From Siderastrea radians (Eukaryota; Cnidaria; Anthozoa; Scleractinia; Rhizangiidae), in contig OZ024895.1 of the NCBI GenBank assembly GCA_964017195.1, positions 29,196,375 to 29,260,374 on the forward strand: 64,000 nucleotides of DNA, written 5' to 3'. Position 1 is the stretch's first letter. Every line of letters starts with the position of its first letter. The notes beneath the pieces were generated by a model. That model worked only from the letters and a program-made list of their open reading frames with translations, had not been told where the DNA came from and did no database searches. Made by a program: the position numbers and the translations under genes. Shown here one piece after another: positions 1 through 10,312 of this stretch.

Positions 1-9
1 ACGAAGTTA

Positions 10-195
10 GCTGACGTTTATTTTGAAAAAAAAAAAAGAAAATAAAAGCTTAATATGAACATTACAAGTAGTTTTCCATCAAAGTTCTGGAATCAATAAA
101 GCACTCTCTAAACATTTAAGCATAAACGGGGCAATTTTCAGTTTTCAAAGTTAAGTTTTTCTCCTTCTTTTAATCGTGACAGTATTATAAAACTT
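10..195 (+). repeat. left arm of inverted repeat flanking the HNMT-like pair
   Basis: The sequence matches, in reverse orientation, about 6735-6918. The strongest core is at 91-128 against 6807-6846, differing at about one base. The block beginning TGACGTTTATTT is the outermost part in both arms, so the arms are arranged like termini enclosing about 6.9 kb that includes both methyltransferase genes. The match weakens after about 150. Confidence 0.7.
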
Positions 196-1296
196 GCTAA
201 TGTTATTTACATATACGTACACAGTGTGTTACTCGCTTATTCGTTCTCAGTTAATTCAAGAAGATAATGGTAAGATTGTATCCCTGTAAGGCGGCAAGCA
301 TGCTTGTACCCACTTTCCTGATAAATTTGGTTTTCCTGTGCAGCCGTATGTTTTTTTTTTCCAAAGCTCCATTTTCACAACGTTTGTGATTTTAAAGGGA
401 CACCATCTCAGGTTTTTTGCTCTCTTTTTAAGATTTTATACAAGTGCACTGAGAATATATATTCAACGGGTCTGGGCATTCACAGAGCTGGAGCTCGGTT
501 TTTCAACCTCACCGGAACTCAACTGAAATGTTACAAACTAATGCTTACTTGAAGGAGGGGTGAGGGGGGGGGGGGGACTTAACTGCCATATTGCTGCTAT
601 GGAAAGTTCCCAACCATCATATCTTGGAAACCTTAACCTCTACAGAAAAGCTTCTTGGCGACTTTCTTCCACGACAAAGGTTTTTAAGATTTTGAACCAT
701 ACTTGGGAGGTCACGTGGCCTGAACAAAAGAAAACAGAGGAGGCACAAACAGCATGAAGTGTGGGTTATTAAAAACGGTGCCAGAATTTAACAATCATCA
801 ACATGGAAAAAATGACGCATCGATTTCGACTTTCGTATTACAAAAGAAGTTATGACGTCATAAGGATGTGAATTTGTACATTTTCTACTGTAGCTTTCCT
901 ATTTTTGTGTAAACAGTAATTTCTTACGACAGATTGTAAGGAAGCCTGGATTATCTCTGATTCGTAAAAAAATGGTAACTCTTAACTCCTTTCCTCCGGC
1001 AAGTTTTAGGGATTCTTCTTTCTTTATGCGCGGTTGGGGACTGCCACTAGTCACGCACGCGCACTGCCGATTTTTTAAGTTCAGATATCCCTCCTTATAC
1101 ATTTCACCAGTCTAGCGGCACAAAACGCAACAAAACAGCGTACGAAAAAATCCCTTAGCAACAACACCAGATCTGTCGTTAGGGGTCTCCACCCTTTAAG
1201 CAACAACTTGTGAAAAACACGGTGAAATTTTTCATCGCAAACCAGTATCTACGCCTTAATATGATAAGAAAAGGAACGTTTAACGCGGAAATTTAT

Positions 1297-1891
1297 TTTG
1301 TTTATTATTATGCCCGATTGAAAGGCCGTTCAGATCGAAACTTGCGCTTCATGTTTCATCAGGGTCTCCAAACGCTAGAAAACAGTAAAGCACTCAGCCC
1401 TTGGCCTTTACTTTCATCAGTTTTTGTTGTATGAGAAACCCTCGCACTCGGTTTTGAGTTTCTCCAACATGTGGCACTTTTTAACGTTAACTCAAAACTA
1501 TAATGACATACAATGTCACAGACAAATTTCCGACCAAGAAACTAATCTACCTGTTGATCACTCTTGTTCAATTTTGAACTATCCTTTACCATTTTGGACT
1601 ATGCTTTTTCATTATTGTGCCCGAAAAAGAGGCCATCTGGAAACTAGCGCTTCATGTTTCATCAGGGTCTCCAAACACTGGAAAACAGTAAAGTACTCAG
1701 CCCTCGGCCTTTACTTTCATCAGTCTTTCGTGTATGAGAAACACTTGCCTCGATTTTGCGTTTCTCCAACAAGTGGCAGATTTTAACTTAAATGCAAAAC
1801 TTTAATGACATACAATGACACAGACAAATTTTCGACCAAGAAATTAATCTAACTCTTGATCACTCTTGTTTAATTTTGAGCTATCCTTTAC
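1297..1891. repeat. tandem duplication, ~303-bp unit, two copies
   Basis: Copy one (about 1297-1599) and copy two (about 1600-1891) share long stretches: GCGCTTCATGTTTCATCAGG begins at 1344 and again at 1647, and TATCCTTTAC recurs at about 1580 and 1882. The copies have diverged by scattered substitutions and small indels. No protein is implied. Confidence 0.85.
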
Positions 1892-1982
1892 GAGAGACCT
1901 CTACATCCTCATTAGCCATTTAGAACAAAACATGACATAGTAACTACCATCTTGAAAAAGTATTAAATGTCAAGCCCTAGTT

Positions 1983-2017
1983 GCAATTTGGTGCAATTTG
2001 GTGCAATTTTGGTGCAT
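1983..2017 (+). repeat. short tandem repeat TTGGTGCAAT
   Basis: Three successive near-perfect copies of a 10-11 base unit are visible. Confidence 0.8.
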
Positions 2018-2844
2018 ATTTACCCAGTTGCCAACAAATTCTCTTAGGTTTAGTTGGCAATTATACGAAGCGTGTTCCTTTATGTTTAGGTGCCTATGGC
2101 ATCGATGTGCTCCCGTAGATCAAAGTAAGGTTGAAGAGTCCTATGAAGTTGCTGTTCTTTGCAGTCCCACGTCTTCTTGGATCATTTCGGCCAGGGAAAC
2201 ACCCTTTATCCTGTGGCCGTTCTGCACCCATATCTTCAGCAATTTCATTCTTATCTATGTCGACGGCACTTACTTAATCTTGTGCGTCAACTGATTCTAG
2301 AAAAAAGTAAAGAACTTCAGGCTTTCCAGAAGTACGTTTTACGTACACAATCCACTTCTTGAAGTCTGATCTGGAGATCAGCATTTTGGTTGGTAGCTCA
2401 GGTTTTTTTTATAAACCCTTTATTATTTGTGGACGTTTTTATCACTGCGTGTAATCCGGTCTTCACTAGACTACGCTTCAGTTGCCTTCTCAGAGTCTTC
2501 CTTTCGTCTTAAGTGACTAATCCTACTCACGTTTTTTTGTTTCCCCTAGTCCTTGTTTGCCAATCCATCATTTCCTGCGGTGGATCGTGCCTACGGGCGT
2601 GACATTCTGAATTTTCTGATGGTATTATTTGCGTAAATAAGGCTTGGTAAATTAATTTATCAACGCTTTGCGAGTATGGAAAAAAATGAGGTCCGTTCAA
2701 TGTCCTCCGTAGACTCAAGAAATTCACTCATTTCAGATTCAATTTGTTAACTGTGCGCGTACAGGAAACAAAAAGTCACGCATGTCGCCACAAACGAGAA
2801 TAGTGCGTGCCTAACGGCACACGTAGCCATTAACTATTCTTGTA

Positions 2845-3750
2845 ATGGCGCAGCAATCACTCTCGTCTTCCCACGAAGCTTATAAAAATGCTTTCCAAAC
2901 GTACTCAGCAAACTCTACGGTGGGAGACGCAATTAGGAACTACGCTCGCGAAGCAGCAGCTTATATTATGCAAAAGATGGAACGCAATATTCCAGTATTT
3001 CGCGTCCTTGGAATCGGAAGTGGGGATGGAAAACCCGATTTGGAAATTCTTCATGCTGCTGCTAGAAGTCTCCTCTCGTCCGGTGACGAAAATCAAAAGC
3101 CTTTGATGCACTTATGCATCGTGGAGCCTAGTTCATCTTTAATCGCCGATTTCAAACAAGCTGTGTCGCCTTTACCAGAGAAGGTCGCCACTTTGGCTGA
3201 CGTTTCGTTCGAATGGCACGAGGCAACCTTCCAGGAGTTCATCTCGTATTCTCTGCCAGATAGGAGCAAATATCACATGATTTATTTTATTGCTTCCCTT
3301 TTTTACATGGATGCAGAGAAGTCTCTTAATTACTGCTTTAAAAATCTGGCTGTTGGAGGTGCGATGTTTTGTTTGGTCGCTGGAACAGATTTTAATTACT
3401 TTGTGAAGCAATCGCGCAAATTTCAAGGTAGGTTAAATTGTCTGTCAGTATCGAATTTTCACTTGTACACTGCAAAAGACCTGATTGCCATTGCTGAACG
3501 GAACAATTGGAAGTACGAAGAACTGCCAACAAAAGATTATGAAGTGGATATCACCAGCTGTTTCGACAAATCGTCGCATACTGGAGGTTTGTTGCTGGAT
3601 TTCTTGACACACCATATCGATTTCCGAGAAACTGCTGACCCTGCTTTGTACAGTGATGTCATTACTTTTATAACTGAAAACTCCAGCTCGGACAACGAAG
3701 GAAGGAAAAAGTTAAGATCAGAAATGGCCATTGTTGTGATCTATAAGTAA
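2845..3750 (+). CDS. histamine N-methyltransferase-like enzyme, copy 1
   Basis: This 301-residue single-exon frame has the layout of the HNMT family of SAM-dependent small-molecule N-methyltransferases, cytosolic enzymes of about 290 residues. The SAM loop is at residues 54-65 (VLGIGSGDGKPD), and the acidic end of strand 2 is IVEPSS at 92-97. Family landmarks follow: FEWHEATFQEF, then VDITSCF and LLLDFLT near the C-terminus. The ATG is chosen because copy 2 starts at the same place and both share the context TGTAATGGCG. Human HNMT is reported to contact histamine through Glu28, Gln143 and Asn283. By eye the Glu28 position is Val26 here and the C-terminal Asn is absent (SEMAIVVIYK), so the substrate may not be histamine. 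An AATAAA lies about 100 bases after the stop (near 3859). The enzyme class is well supported; the substrate is unknown. Confidence 0.93.
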   Translation: MAQQSLSSSHEAYKNAFQTYSANSTVGDAIRNYAREAAAYIMQKMERNIPVFRVLGIGSGDGKPDLEILHAAARSLLSSGDENQKPLMHLCIVEPSSSLIADFKQAVSPLPEKVATLADVSFEWHEATFQEFISYSLPDRSKYHMIYFIASLFYMDAEKSLNYCFKNLAVGGAMFCLVAGTDFNYFVKQSRKFQGRLNCLSVSNFHLYTAKDLIAIAERNNWKYEELPTKDYEVDITSCFDKSSHTGGLLLDFLTHHIDFRETADPALYSDVITFITENSSSDNEGRKKLRSEMAIVVIYK

Positions 3751-4901
3751 CAATAAGTGAGACAGGCCACTGGGTATAAAGGCAACGTAGGCCTCTGGAT
3801 TAACTTTTCTACTGGCGGTGACCGAGTTCACTGTTAAGCGAGTAGATAATTACATATAATAAAATTTGAAGGGAACCTGACATGGAAGGCGACGCAGCAG
3901 GTGTGAGTCGCGTTCTCCAACTGCAATTTTACCTTGTCAGCAAAGTTTGAATCCCATCCAAGAAAATCCAATCCAATCACTTCAAGTTGGAGAGCAACAC
4001 TTAGTCTTGGGTTGGTGGCGGCCGCGGTTGTGGTGGTGGTGGTGGTGGTGGTGCGGGGGAGGCGGGGGGGGGGGGTGGTAGTGTCTCAATGTCACAAAAT
4101 TGCAACGTTCGTCCGAACCCTAGCGTCCAACGCCAGACGTCCTTGGAATGTCTGCGTTGAAGGCTAATGAAACCCCTGCCCGGCCGTGGCACCCTCTCGT
4201 GTTTGCGTCAGGTTTTGTAAGCACACGTGGCCTTAAACAGACGAAAATGGCTCGTTTCTTTTCAAAGGCTGCAAATTTCTGAATTTGGTAATGTGGATTT
4301 TAAATAGCGTTATAAGAAGGATTTTTTAGCGCATTTTAGATAGACTTATTTTTGTCTACTGTGAATCTTTGTCCGTGTCTTATGGAATAAATATTATATG
4401 TTTGCATGTACGAAACGCAAGGCCATTGCAGGCCTACCAGCTGGGATTCTTTCAAAACGCGTTTACGATCAACCGGGGAGTGTTTTGTTCAGTATGTTTC
4501 TTCATTGGCCGTTAGATGGAAATAGCAAAGTGCATTGACCTGTTGTAAGATAAATTTAAATTTTTTTTATCGATTTAGTACATACAATTTGTTCAATTAG
4601 TATGTATTACATATACATTTTCTCCCTAATTTTTTCTTCGTGTTCCTCTCTTATTACACATTTGGCCCAGTCCCATTACTGGTTTCCCTTCACAGAATCC
4701 TCACTCGACCTCATTTTCCTTGTAGCAGACAGCAACCTGCTAGTGTAGATCTAGTCCTTGATCCACTAATGCTTGTTTCTTGTAATCCATGCTATGGTTG
4801 TCCTCATCTCGGCGGTCCAGTCCAGTTCCCAGAAGTGACTGCTGAAAGAATTACGTGCTCGTTCACTGAACACGGTTCAATAATCTGATTTTTCTTTTGT
4901 A
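3751..4901. other. spacer between the HNMT-like genes
   Basis: No gene is visible. The spacer carries a GTGGTG simple repeat with G-runs at about 4030-4078 and an otherwise unremarkable AT-rich stretch. The overlapping open frames at 3934-4192 are products of the simple repeat. An ACTGGGTATAAAGGC motif at about 3769 resembles a TATA box but has no gene start nearby. Confidence 0.6.
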
Positions 4902-5804
4902 ATGGCGGCGCAACCATTATCTTCATCGTACCAAGCTTACGGAGATTCTTTTCAAACGTATCTAACCAAATCTACCGTGAGGGAAGTGATCAGAAAGTAC
5001 TGTGGCGTTGCGGCATCCCATATCATGAAGACGGCTGCTTACAGCGCCGTGAATCCAGAGGTGTTTCGTGTGCTTGGAGTTGGGAGTGGGGATGGAAAAC
5101 CCGACATGGATATCCTTAAAGCTGTTGCTTCAAGTCTTCGGTCATCACATGATGATAATAAAAAGCCTGTGATACACGCCTGCATTGTGGAGCCTAGCTC
5201 GTCCCTGATCACAGACTTCAAACAAGGGGTGTCGCCATTACCACATGAGCTGGCGAATCTGGCTGAAGTGTCGTTCGAATGGCAAGAGACAACCTTCCAA
5301 GACTTCATTTCTAGCTCTTCACTATCCAAGAACAAACAGTATCATATGGCACATTTCGTCTGCTCTTTGTATTACATGGATCCAGAGGAATCCCTTAGAA
5401 ACTGCTTCGTGCAGCTCGCTAATGGAGGCGCCTTGTTTTGTTTGCTCGCTGCTGAAAATTCCTTCTTTGCAAAAATCGCGAAGCAAGGTAAGTTGAAAGG
5501 TTTATCCTTTGCCCATTTCTACACTGGGAAAGATCTCGTTGCCATTGCCGAACGGAATAACTGGAGGTATGAAGAATTGCCTAAGGTTTATTACGAAGTT
5601 GACATCACAAGCTGCTTTGACAAAACGTCACAGGACGGGAGCTTGTTGTTAGACTTTCTGACACACCAGATCAGTTTCCGAGAAACGGCTGAACCAGCTT
5701 TGTACAATGAAATGATGGATTTTATAAGCCAGTGTTCGCTTTCCGACAACGAGGGAAGGAAGATCCTTAGACCGGAACTTGCTGTTGTTATAATCTACAA
5801 GTGA
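4902..5804 (+). CDS. histamine N-methyltransferase-like enzyme, copy 2
   Basis: This 300-residue intronless paralogue of the gene at 2845 is on the same strand, about 1.15 kb downstream. It keeps the SAM loop (VLGVGSGDGKPDMDIL), the IVEPSSSLI strand, FEWQETTFQDF, VDITSCF, LLLDFLTHQISFRET and the C-terminal AVVIIYK. It carries a two-residue insert before the SAM loop (AAYSAVNPEV) and a shorter loop after LFCLLAAEN. As in copy 1, the position aligned with human HNMT Glu28 is Val (STVREVIRKY) and no C-terminal Asn is seen. The tandem arrangement and near-equal length indicate local duplication of an already intronless gene. Both copies are full length without lesions, which argues that both are selected. 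Substrate unknown. Confidence 0.93.
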   Translation: MAAQPLSSSYQAYGDSFQTYLTKSTVREVIRKYCGVAASHIMKTAAYSAVNPEVFRVLGVGSGDGKPDMDILKAVASSLRSSHDDNKKPVIHACIVEPSSSLITDFKQGVSPLPHELANLAEVSFEWQETTFQDFISSSSLSKNKQYHMAHFVCSLYYMDPEESLRNCFVQLANGGALFCLLAAENSFFAKIAKQGKLKGLSFAHFYTGKDLVAIAERNNWRYEELPKVYYEVDITSCFDKTSQDGSLLLDFLTHQISFRETAEPALYNEMMDFISQCSLSDNEGRKILRPELAVVIIYK

Positions 5805-6073
5805 GATGTGTCTTGACGCTCTTTATGTAAATATTATTGAATTGAAGCCAGGTTAAGAATTGGAATGTTGGACTGGACTAATGGACAATTACGCCTTAGA
5901 CGGAATGGCAACTAATTAGCGTGCGATATACTCCCTTTTTCACCGGCCGTCTCCGTTAGGCGACCGCCGGTGTATAAATTGGGCTGGGTTTTTTTCCGTC
6001 ACTTAGTTATCCGGTTTTATCTCGGCCAACACAGTCTTTGTTCCCCATTTGTGGAATTTAATTTTCTTGAAAG

Positions 6074-6652
6074 AATTTTCATTTTAGTTATTCATTGCTT
6101 CATTGGTGTGGAAAACGTGTGAAGTGAAAACAATAGCGTTTTGAGTTTTTCATTTTCATGCTATGCATACTCTGTAGCGTCTTCAGAAAATCAATAACGG
6201 GTTTTGCAACGCCGTTTACGTATAGGGAATTCATTTATTATTATCTCAAAAATCCTGGTGAATTTCTCTGTTTTTAACATCGTGACTTATGTTCGCACGA
6301 TATGTAATTCGCAACTGTTTGTACACAGTTCTTTCCTGGACTTCATTTGGCACTCGCTTCCTCCTCGTAACGTGTTTGCAATTATGCGTTTTAAGATAAA
6401 GAACACTGTTGTTTGTACATCCACAGTGTACATATGCATGTTCGTTCGAAATACGTTGTAAAACGAATTTATCACAACTAGAATTTTAAATGAAATTCCC
6501 TAAATGTTAACGATGTACCAATACGTTTTATTGATTATCTAAAGATGCCATAGACTATATACAACATGGAAATGAAGATCTTTAAATGTCATTGCATTTC
6601 ACTTCACACGTTTTCCTCACAAATGAAGCGATGAAGAACTAAAATGAAAATT
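6074..6652. mobile_element. inverted-repeat element (MITE-like), 579 bp
   Basis: The ends are inverted copies of each other over about 60 bases, starting AATTTTCATTTTAG at 6074 and ending CTAAAATGAAAATT at 6652. Both arms contain GGAAAACGTGTGAAGTGAAA. There is no coding capacity. I could not identify a target-site duplication, so the superfamily is open. Confidence 0.7.
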
Positions 6653-6734
6653 TCTTTACGTAAAAAACTTCCATAAATGTTATTGAATTTTAAAAAATTA
6701 CAGTGAAATGGAAATTTATGTTTTGCTAATGAAG

Positions 6735-6918
6735 GACAAAAGGTGTAATACTGACAAAATTGATTGAGAAAGAGAAAAACGAAACTGTAAAAACTGTAAA
6801 TGGCCGCGTTTATGCTTAAATGTTTATAGAGTGCTTTATTGATTCCAGATCTGTATATGTAGAATTTTGATGGGAAATTACTTTTCTTATACAGTTTTTT
6901 TCGAAATAAACGTCAACA
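6735..6918 (-). repeat. right arm of inverted repeat flanking the HNMT-like pair
   Basis: This is the reverse complement of about 10-195, with the best conserved block at 6807-6846. The outer end (CGAAATAAACGTCAACAG) corresponds to TGACGTTTATTTTG at the left arm. Confidence 0.7.
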
Positions 6919-7530
6919 GTTTAGTGGTTAAGGATAGTTCAGATAGAAACCTCTTCACCTGCTTTTAAGTGGCGTTAGCACTTAACCTTTGTTTAATATT
7001 GTGAATAGAACGAACAATAAAACGCTTTGCGGTTTTCTTACTTAACCCGTTAACCCTCTCAGTTGTCACTATTTTATTGGTAAGAGTACAATTTAAAAGT
7101 GACAAGTCAAGACTGTAAAAAAAAAAAAAAAAAAACTTCAACGTTTATTTTTCCCTTTTGTATGAATGGGATATAATGGTAATGACTGACTTGGCAATTA
7201 ATAGGAAAATTTCACTGAGAAAAAGAAAGCAGTTAGACGTAAGAGATTATTTAACCCCGGAGGTTTGATGATAATAATTCAAGTGGCAAACAAATAACCC
7301 CTGACGTAAAAGCTTTCGATGGTGAGAAACAGACGACTGCTTTTTCTCCTCGTGTTGGGGTAGATGACAGACTATTTTCCATGAAGTGTGGGATCGTTGT
7401 TAAAACCCGCCAAAACATGGAATATTTCTTTTCTCTTCTTCTACATTGAACCTGTATTTTTTTGCTAGTCGAGAGAATATATGCAGCTTTTCTAAACGGT
7501 TCTATTTTCCAGAAAGGTTTTATCATTTGG

Positions 7531-8457
7531 ATGTCTCTAGGAAGGAAGTTTTCCAATGTGGTGAATGTGTCTCACTCTGACGATCGCCCAGCTTGTGAAC
7601 TAAGAGACTGTGTGTATGGATTCAGCACGGCGTCAAAAGTTGTATTTATTTTCCTCTCTCTACTATGCGGTATTTTCGCCATTGGAGGAAATTTTGCTTT
7701 TCTTGTGGCTCTCAACCGAGCACTAGCATTTCGACACAGAGTAAATTACGATTACACTGTGTCTCTCGCCATTGCCGACTTTGTGATAGGCACTACAATG
7801 ACACCGTTATATATCTGCTATGCTGTTGAGTATTATCTTCCTGGCTTATCAAGCTCGAAGGATTTCTTTGGATTCTAACAGTTACAGCTACAACGCGTAG
7901 TCTGAGCGCTGTGAGTTTGGACAGGTTAATATCGGTCGTATATCCTCTGCATTACCCTCAGATGATGACGGAGATTCGATGCCGTGTTGTTATATTTGTC
8001 ATCTGGATTGGATCCGTTATCTTTGGATTTCCAAGACTGGTCTTGGATGACTTTATAAAACTAGAAAAGCTATGGATCGCTTGCTCGATCGCTACAGTGG
8101 CAATCCCTTTGCTTATCATGTCTCTTAGCTGGAAAAATATTTTCAGTTGTTCAGAAGGCGAATCGATCAGTAGGAGAACAAAACGCCCATTTCACTAGAC
8201 TAAGTGTAACTTTGGGAAACAAAAAGGTAGCGGTCACAATCGGAATAATAGTTAGCTTATTTATTGCAACTTTCATTCCCACTGCCGTAGTATATTTTAT
8301 CCTTTTATATGAGGATGATCTCGAACTGAATGACGTTTGGATGTGGGTTGCTCTTGTATCCTTTGCTCATTCTTAGTTTAACCGTTGGGTTTATGGGCTA
8401 AGGTATCGCGAATTAAGAACAGCGTTAAAAGATTTGTTTACTGAAGACAATACCTAA
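7531..8457 (+). pseudogene. class A (rhodopsin-like) GPCR pseudogene
   Basis: Three reading frames must be joined to recover seven membrane segments. Frame one (ATG 7531) gives an NVSH glycosylation site, TM1 with GGNFAFLVALNRA and TM2 with SLAIADFVIG. A one-base shift near 7850 is needed to read EGFLWILTVTATTRSLSAVS and then SLDRLISVVYPLHYP (DRY-type motif as DRL), TM4 and TM5. A second shift near 8150 leads to KVAVTIGIIVSLFIATFIP (TM6) and a TM7 with the stop TAG (near 8376-8378) just before FNRWVYGLRYRELRTALKDL. Two frameshifts and one nonsense codon make an active receptor unlikely. No intron boundaries fit the shifts. The family resembles amine/melanocortin-type receptors, but the ligand cannot be named. 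Confidence 0.88.
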
Positions 8458-9017
8458 GGGCACTCCTTTTCTGCATGCAAATGTTGATGGTTAATCACTT
8501 CTTGGAATATTTACATTTGCAGTCATAAGATTCCTGCTAACTCTATTTAGAATTTGAGTTTGTGTTATCTTATTAGGAACGATGGCAGCTGTTTTGGGGG
8601 TTCATTTTCCCCGTGAAGACAATAATTTGTTGATCATTTGTTGATAATTAACAAGTTTTGTTTGCAATGTATCTTCTTTGCCATTTTACATGACTAATAA
8701 TTTCTTGGCCATAGGTACATTTGCCATTGGTTAGTATTTAAAAAAACTCAACGTAAGTGATTTTGCGCGCCGGGAGTTTATGTAACATTTACTTTTTAAT
8801 TACATGTTGCGAGTACATCTGATGAAGCGCCTGAAATGAGTTCTGGCAATTACCTTTGAACGTTTTGTGGCTTTATGTCCAGGCGCTAAATGTGATGATA
8901 ACGGTTAATGTAATACCAATCTTAAATGTAACAAGAAAGCCCAATGGGCATTTTAACCGGCCATTCTGACCCTCCCCACCCCTAGGTTTCACAAATGTTA
9001 GCGCGATCCTCTATTTA
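8458..9017. other. intergenic, nothing recognised
   Basis: AT-rich sequence between the GPCR pseudogene and the next transposon. I see no gene or structured repeat here. Confidence 0.5.
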
Positions 9018-10312
9018 GAGGCCGACTATTTAACTCTTGAGGGGGGGTGTGGATGATTTCGAAAAAAAATTTCCTGCAAGCCCTTGTCGGAAGAAAAAAA
9101 TTGCATGCAGCACAAATGAAATAGAAAAAAATTCTTGCACTGCTGCAAGCAAGAAAAAAAAAATGTTGCAAAGCTATTTCATCATTCCAGGGGGACTTTA
9201 CAAAATCCCAGCAAAACTGCAACCATTCTTCCCTTGCTCCCTTTAAACTCTGGAGTTGGTTATGCTTCAGAATGTGCAATGCATTCTTAGCTTTATAGGG
9301 TCCGACAATCTGTGAGCTAGCGAGCCACTCCAGTTAGCCTAAGTCACTCTCTGGTTTAGCCAAAACAACATTCCGGTTAGCCTACAGTTATTAGCTTTAA
9401 TAGGTAACTTGCGGTTAGCCCTATATAATGGGATATAAAGGGATTTCTGGCTTGCACGATTCACAAGGCTGGCGAGTCATAGGAGTCATGTAAGCCATTA
9501 TGGTTAGCCTAAATTACACATTGGCTAGCCTAGTTAGCACTGCAGTTAGCCTACAGTTCCTTTATAGGTAGCTTGCGGTTAGCCTTTTTATTGGGATTAG
9601 GGATTTCTGGCTCGCTGGCTCGTACTGTATCCAAACTCGTTAGCTTTATAATATCACAAGCAGTAATGGAGGTAAATTTTTCTATTTAAAGAATCAAGTT
9701 TTATTAGACAAAGAAAAATAATTTGTTCATTTTTAATCTTTTTAACTGAAGCATTTTCATGTAACATAACATTTATAACATATAACATTTGTGCCATTTT
9801 TGATTTTTGCGATGTTTTAGTAATGCACCTATCAATGTCTAGCCCCAATGGGGGGAGTGCAGGCATACCCAAGGGCTATAATGATTGACATTTTCAAATA
9901 TTTTGGGTCACTAAAATTTTTAAATTCCCCACCCTCTGCCATTTCAAACCTTGGTTAAATCCTTAATTCTTGTTATGAAACTATTCTGTTTCTTGTTGTC
10001 AACCGTAAATAACATGTATTTATATTTTTCTATGTTTAAATATTTGTAAATATGATATATCTCTATTATAACATATTCAGTATAAAAAGAAACAGATCCA
10101 AACCTTTCTTGTTGTCAACCGTAAATAAATAACAGTAACGTGTATCTATAAAAAAAATCCTGCAGAGAAATGAAGAGGAAAAAAATATTCTGCAGAGCAT
10201 TTAGAAGGAAAAAAAATATCCTGCCCACCAGGTTGCTAGAAAAAAAAAAAGCTTGCTGACCAGAAACCATCCACCCCCCCCCCCCCCCCTCAAGAGTTAA
10301 ATGGTCGGCCCC
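9018..10312. mobile_element. TTA-flanked inverted-repeat transposon, non-autonomous
   Basis: The left end GAGGCCGACTATTTAACTC and the inverted right end GGGGCCGACCATTTAACTC are near-identical and lead into long G (left) or C (right, about 17) runs. TTA stands immediately outside both ends (9015-9017 and 10313-10315), consistent with a 3-bp target duplication as in PIF/Harbinger elements. Inside are degenerate GTTAGCC-rich repeats (about 9300-9640), a repeated TTGTTGTCAACCGTAAATAA motif (about 9996 and 10110) and A-rich subterminal blocks. No transposase frame is present. Confidence 0.8.

Larger units (their letters stand above)
1..2844. other. intergenic, AT-rich, repeat-bearing
   Basis: I see no convincing gene here. 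Short open frames at 1210-1786, 1998-2294 and 2527-2727 lack recognisable domains, splice context or codon bias. The stretch holds the left arm of a long inverted repeat (about 10-195), a G-run at about 567-577, a roughly 303-bp tandem duplication (1297-1891) and a short TTGGTGCAAT array near 1983-2017. Confidence 0.6.
5805..7530. other. intergenic, mostly inverted-repeat DNA
   Basis: No gene is supported. The stretch contains a short GC-rich palindrome (CACCGGC...GCCGGTG, about 5940-5971) followed by TATAAAT, an inverted-repeat element at 6074-6652, the right arm of the long inverted repeat (6735-6918) and an A19 tract at about 7118-7136. Confidence 0.6.

Noticed and set aside
2159..2727. 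Possible transposase or gene remnant between the tandem duplication and the first methyltransferase
   Set aside because: Translations in all frames showed no motif that I could tie to a family.
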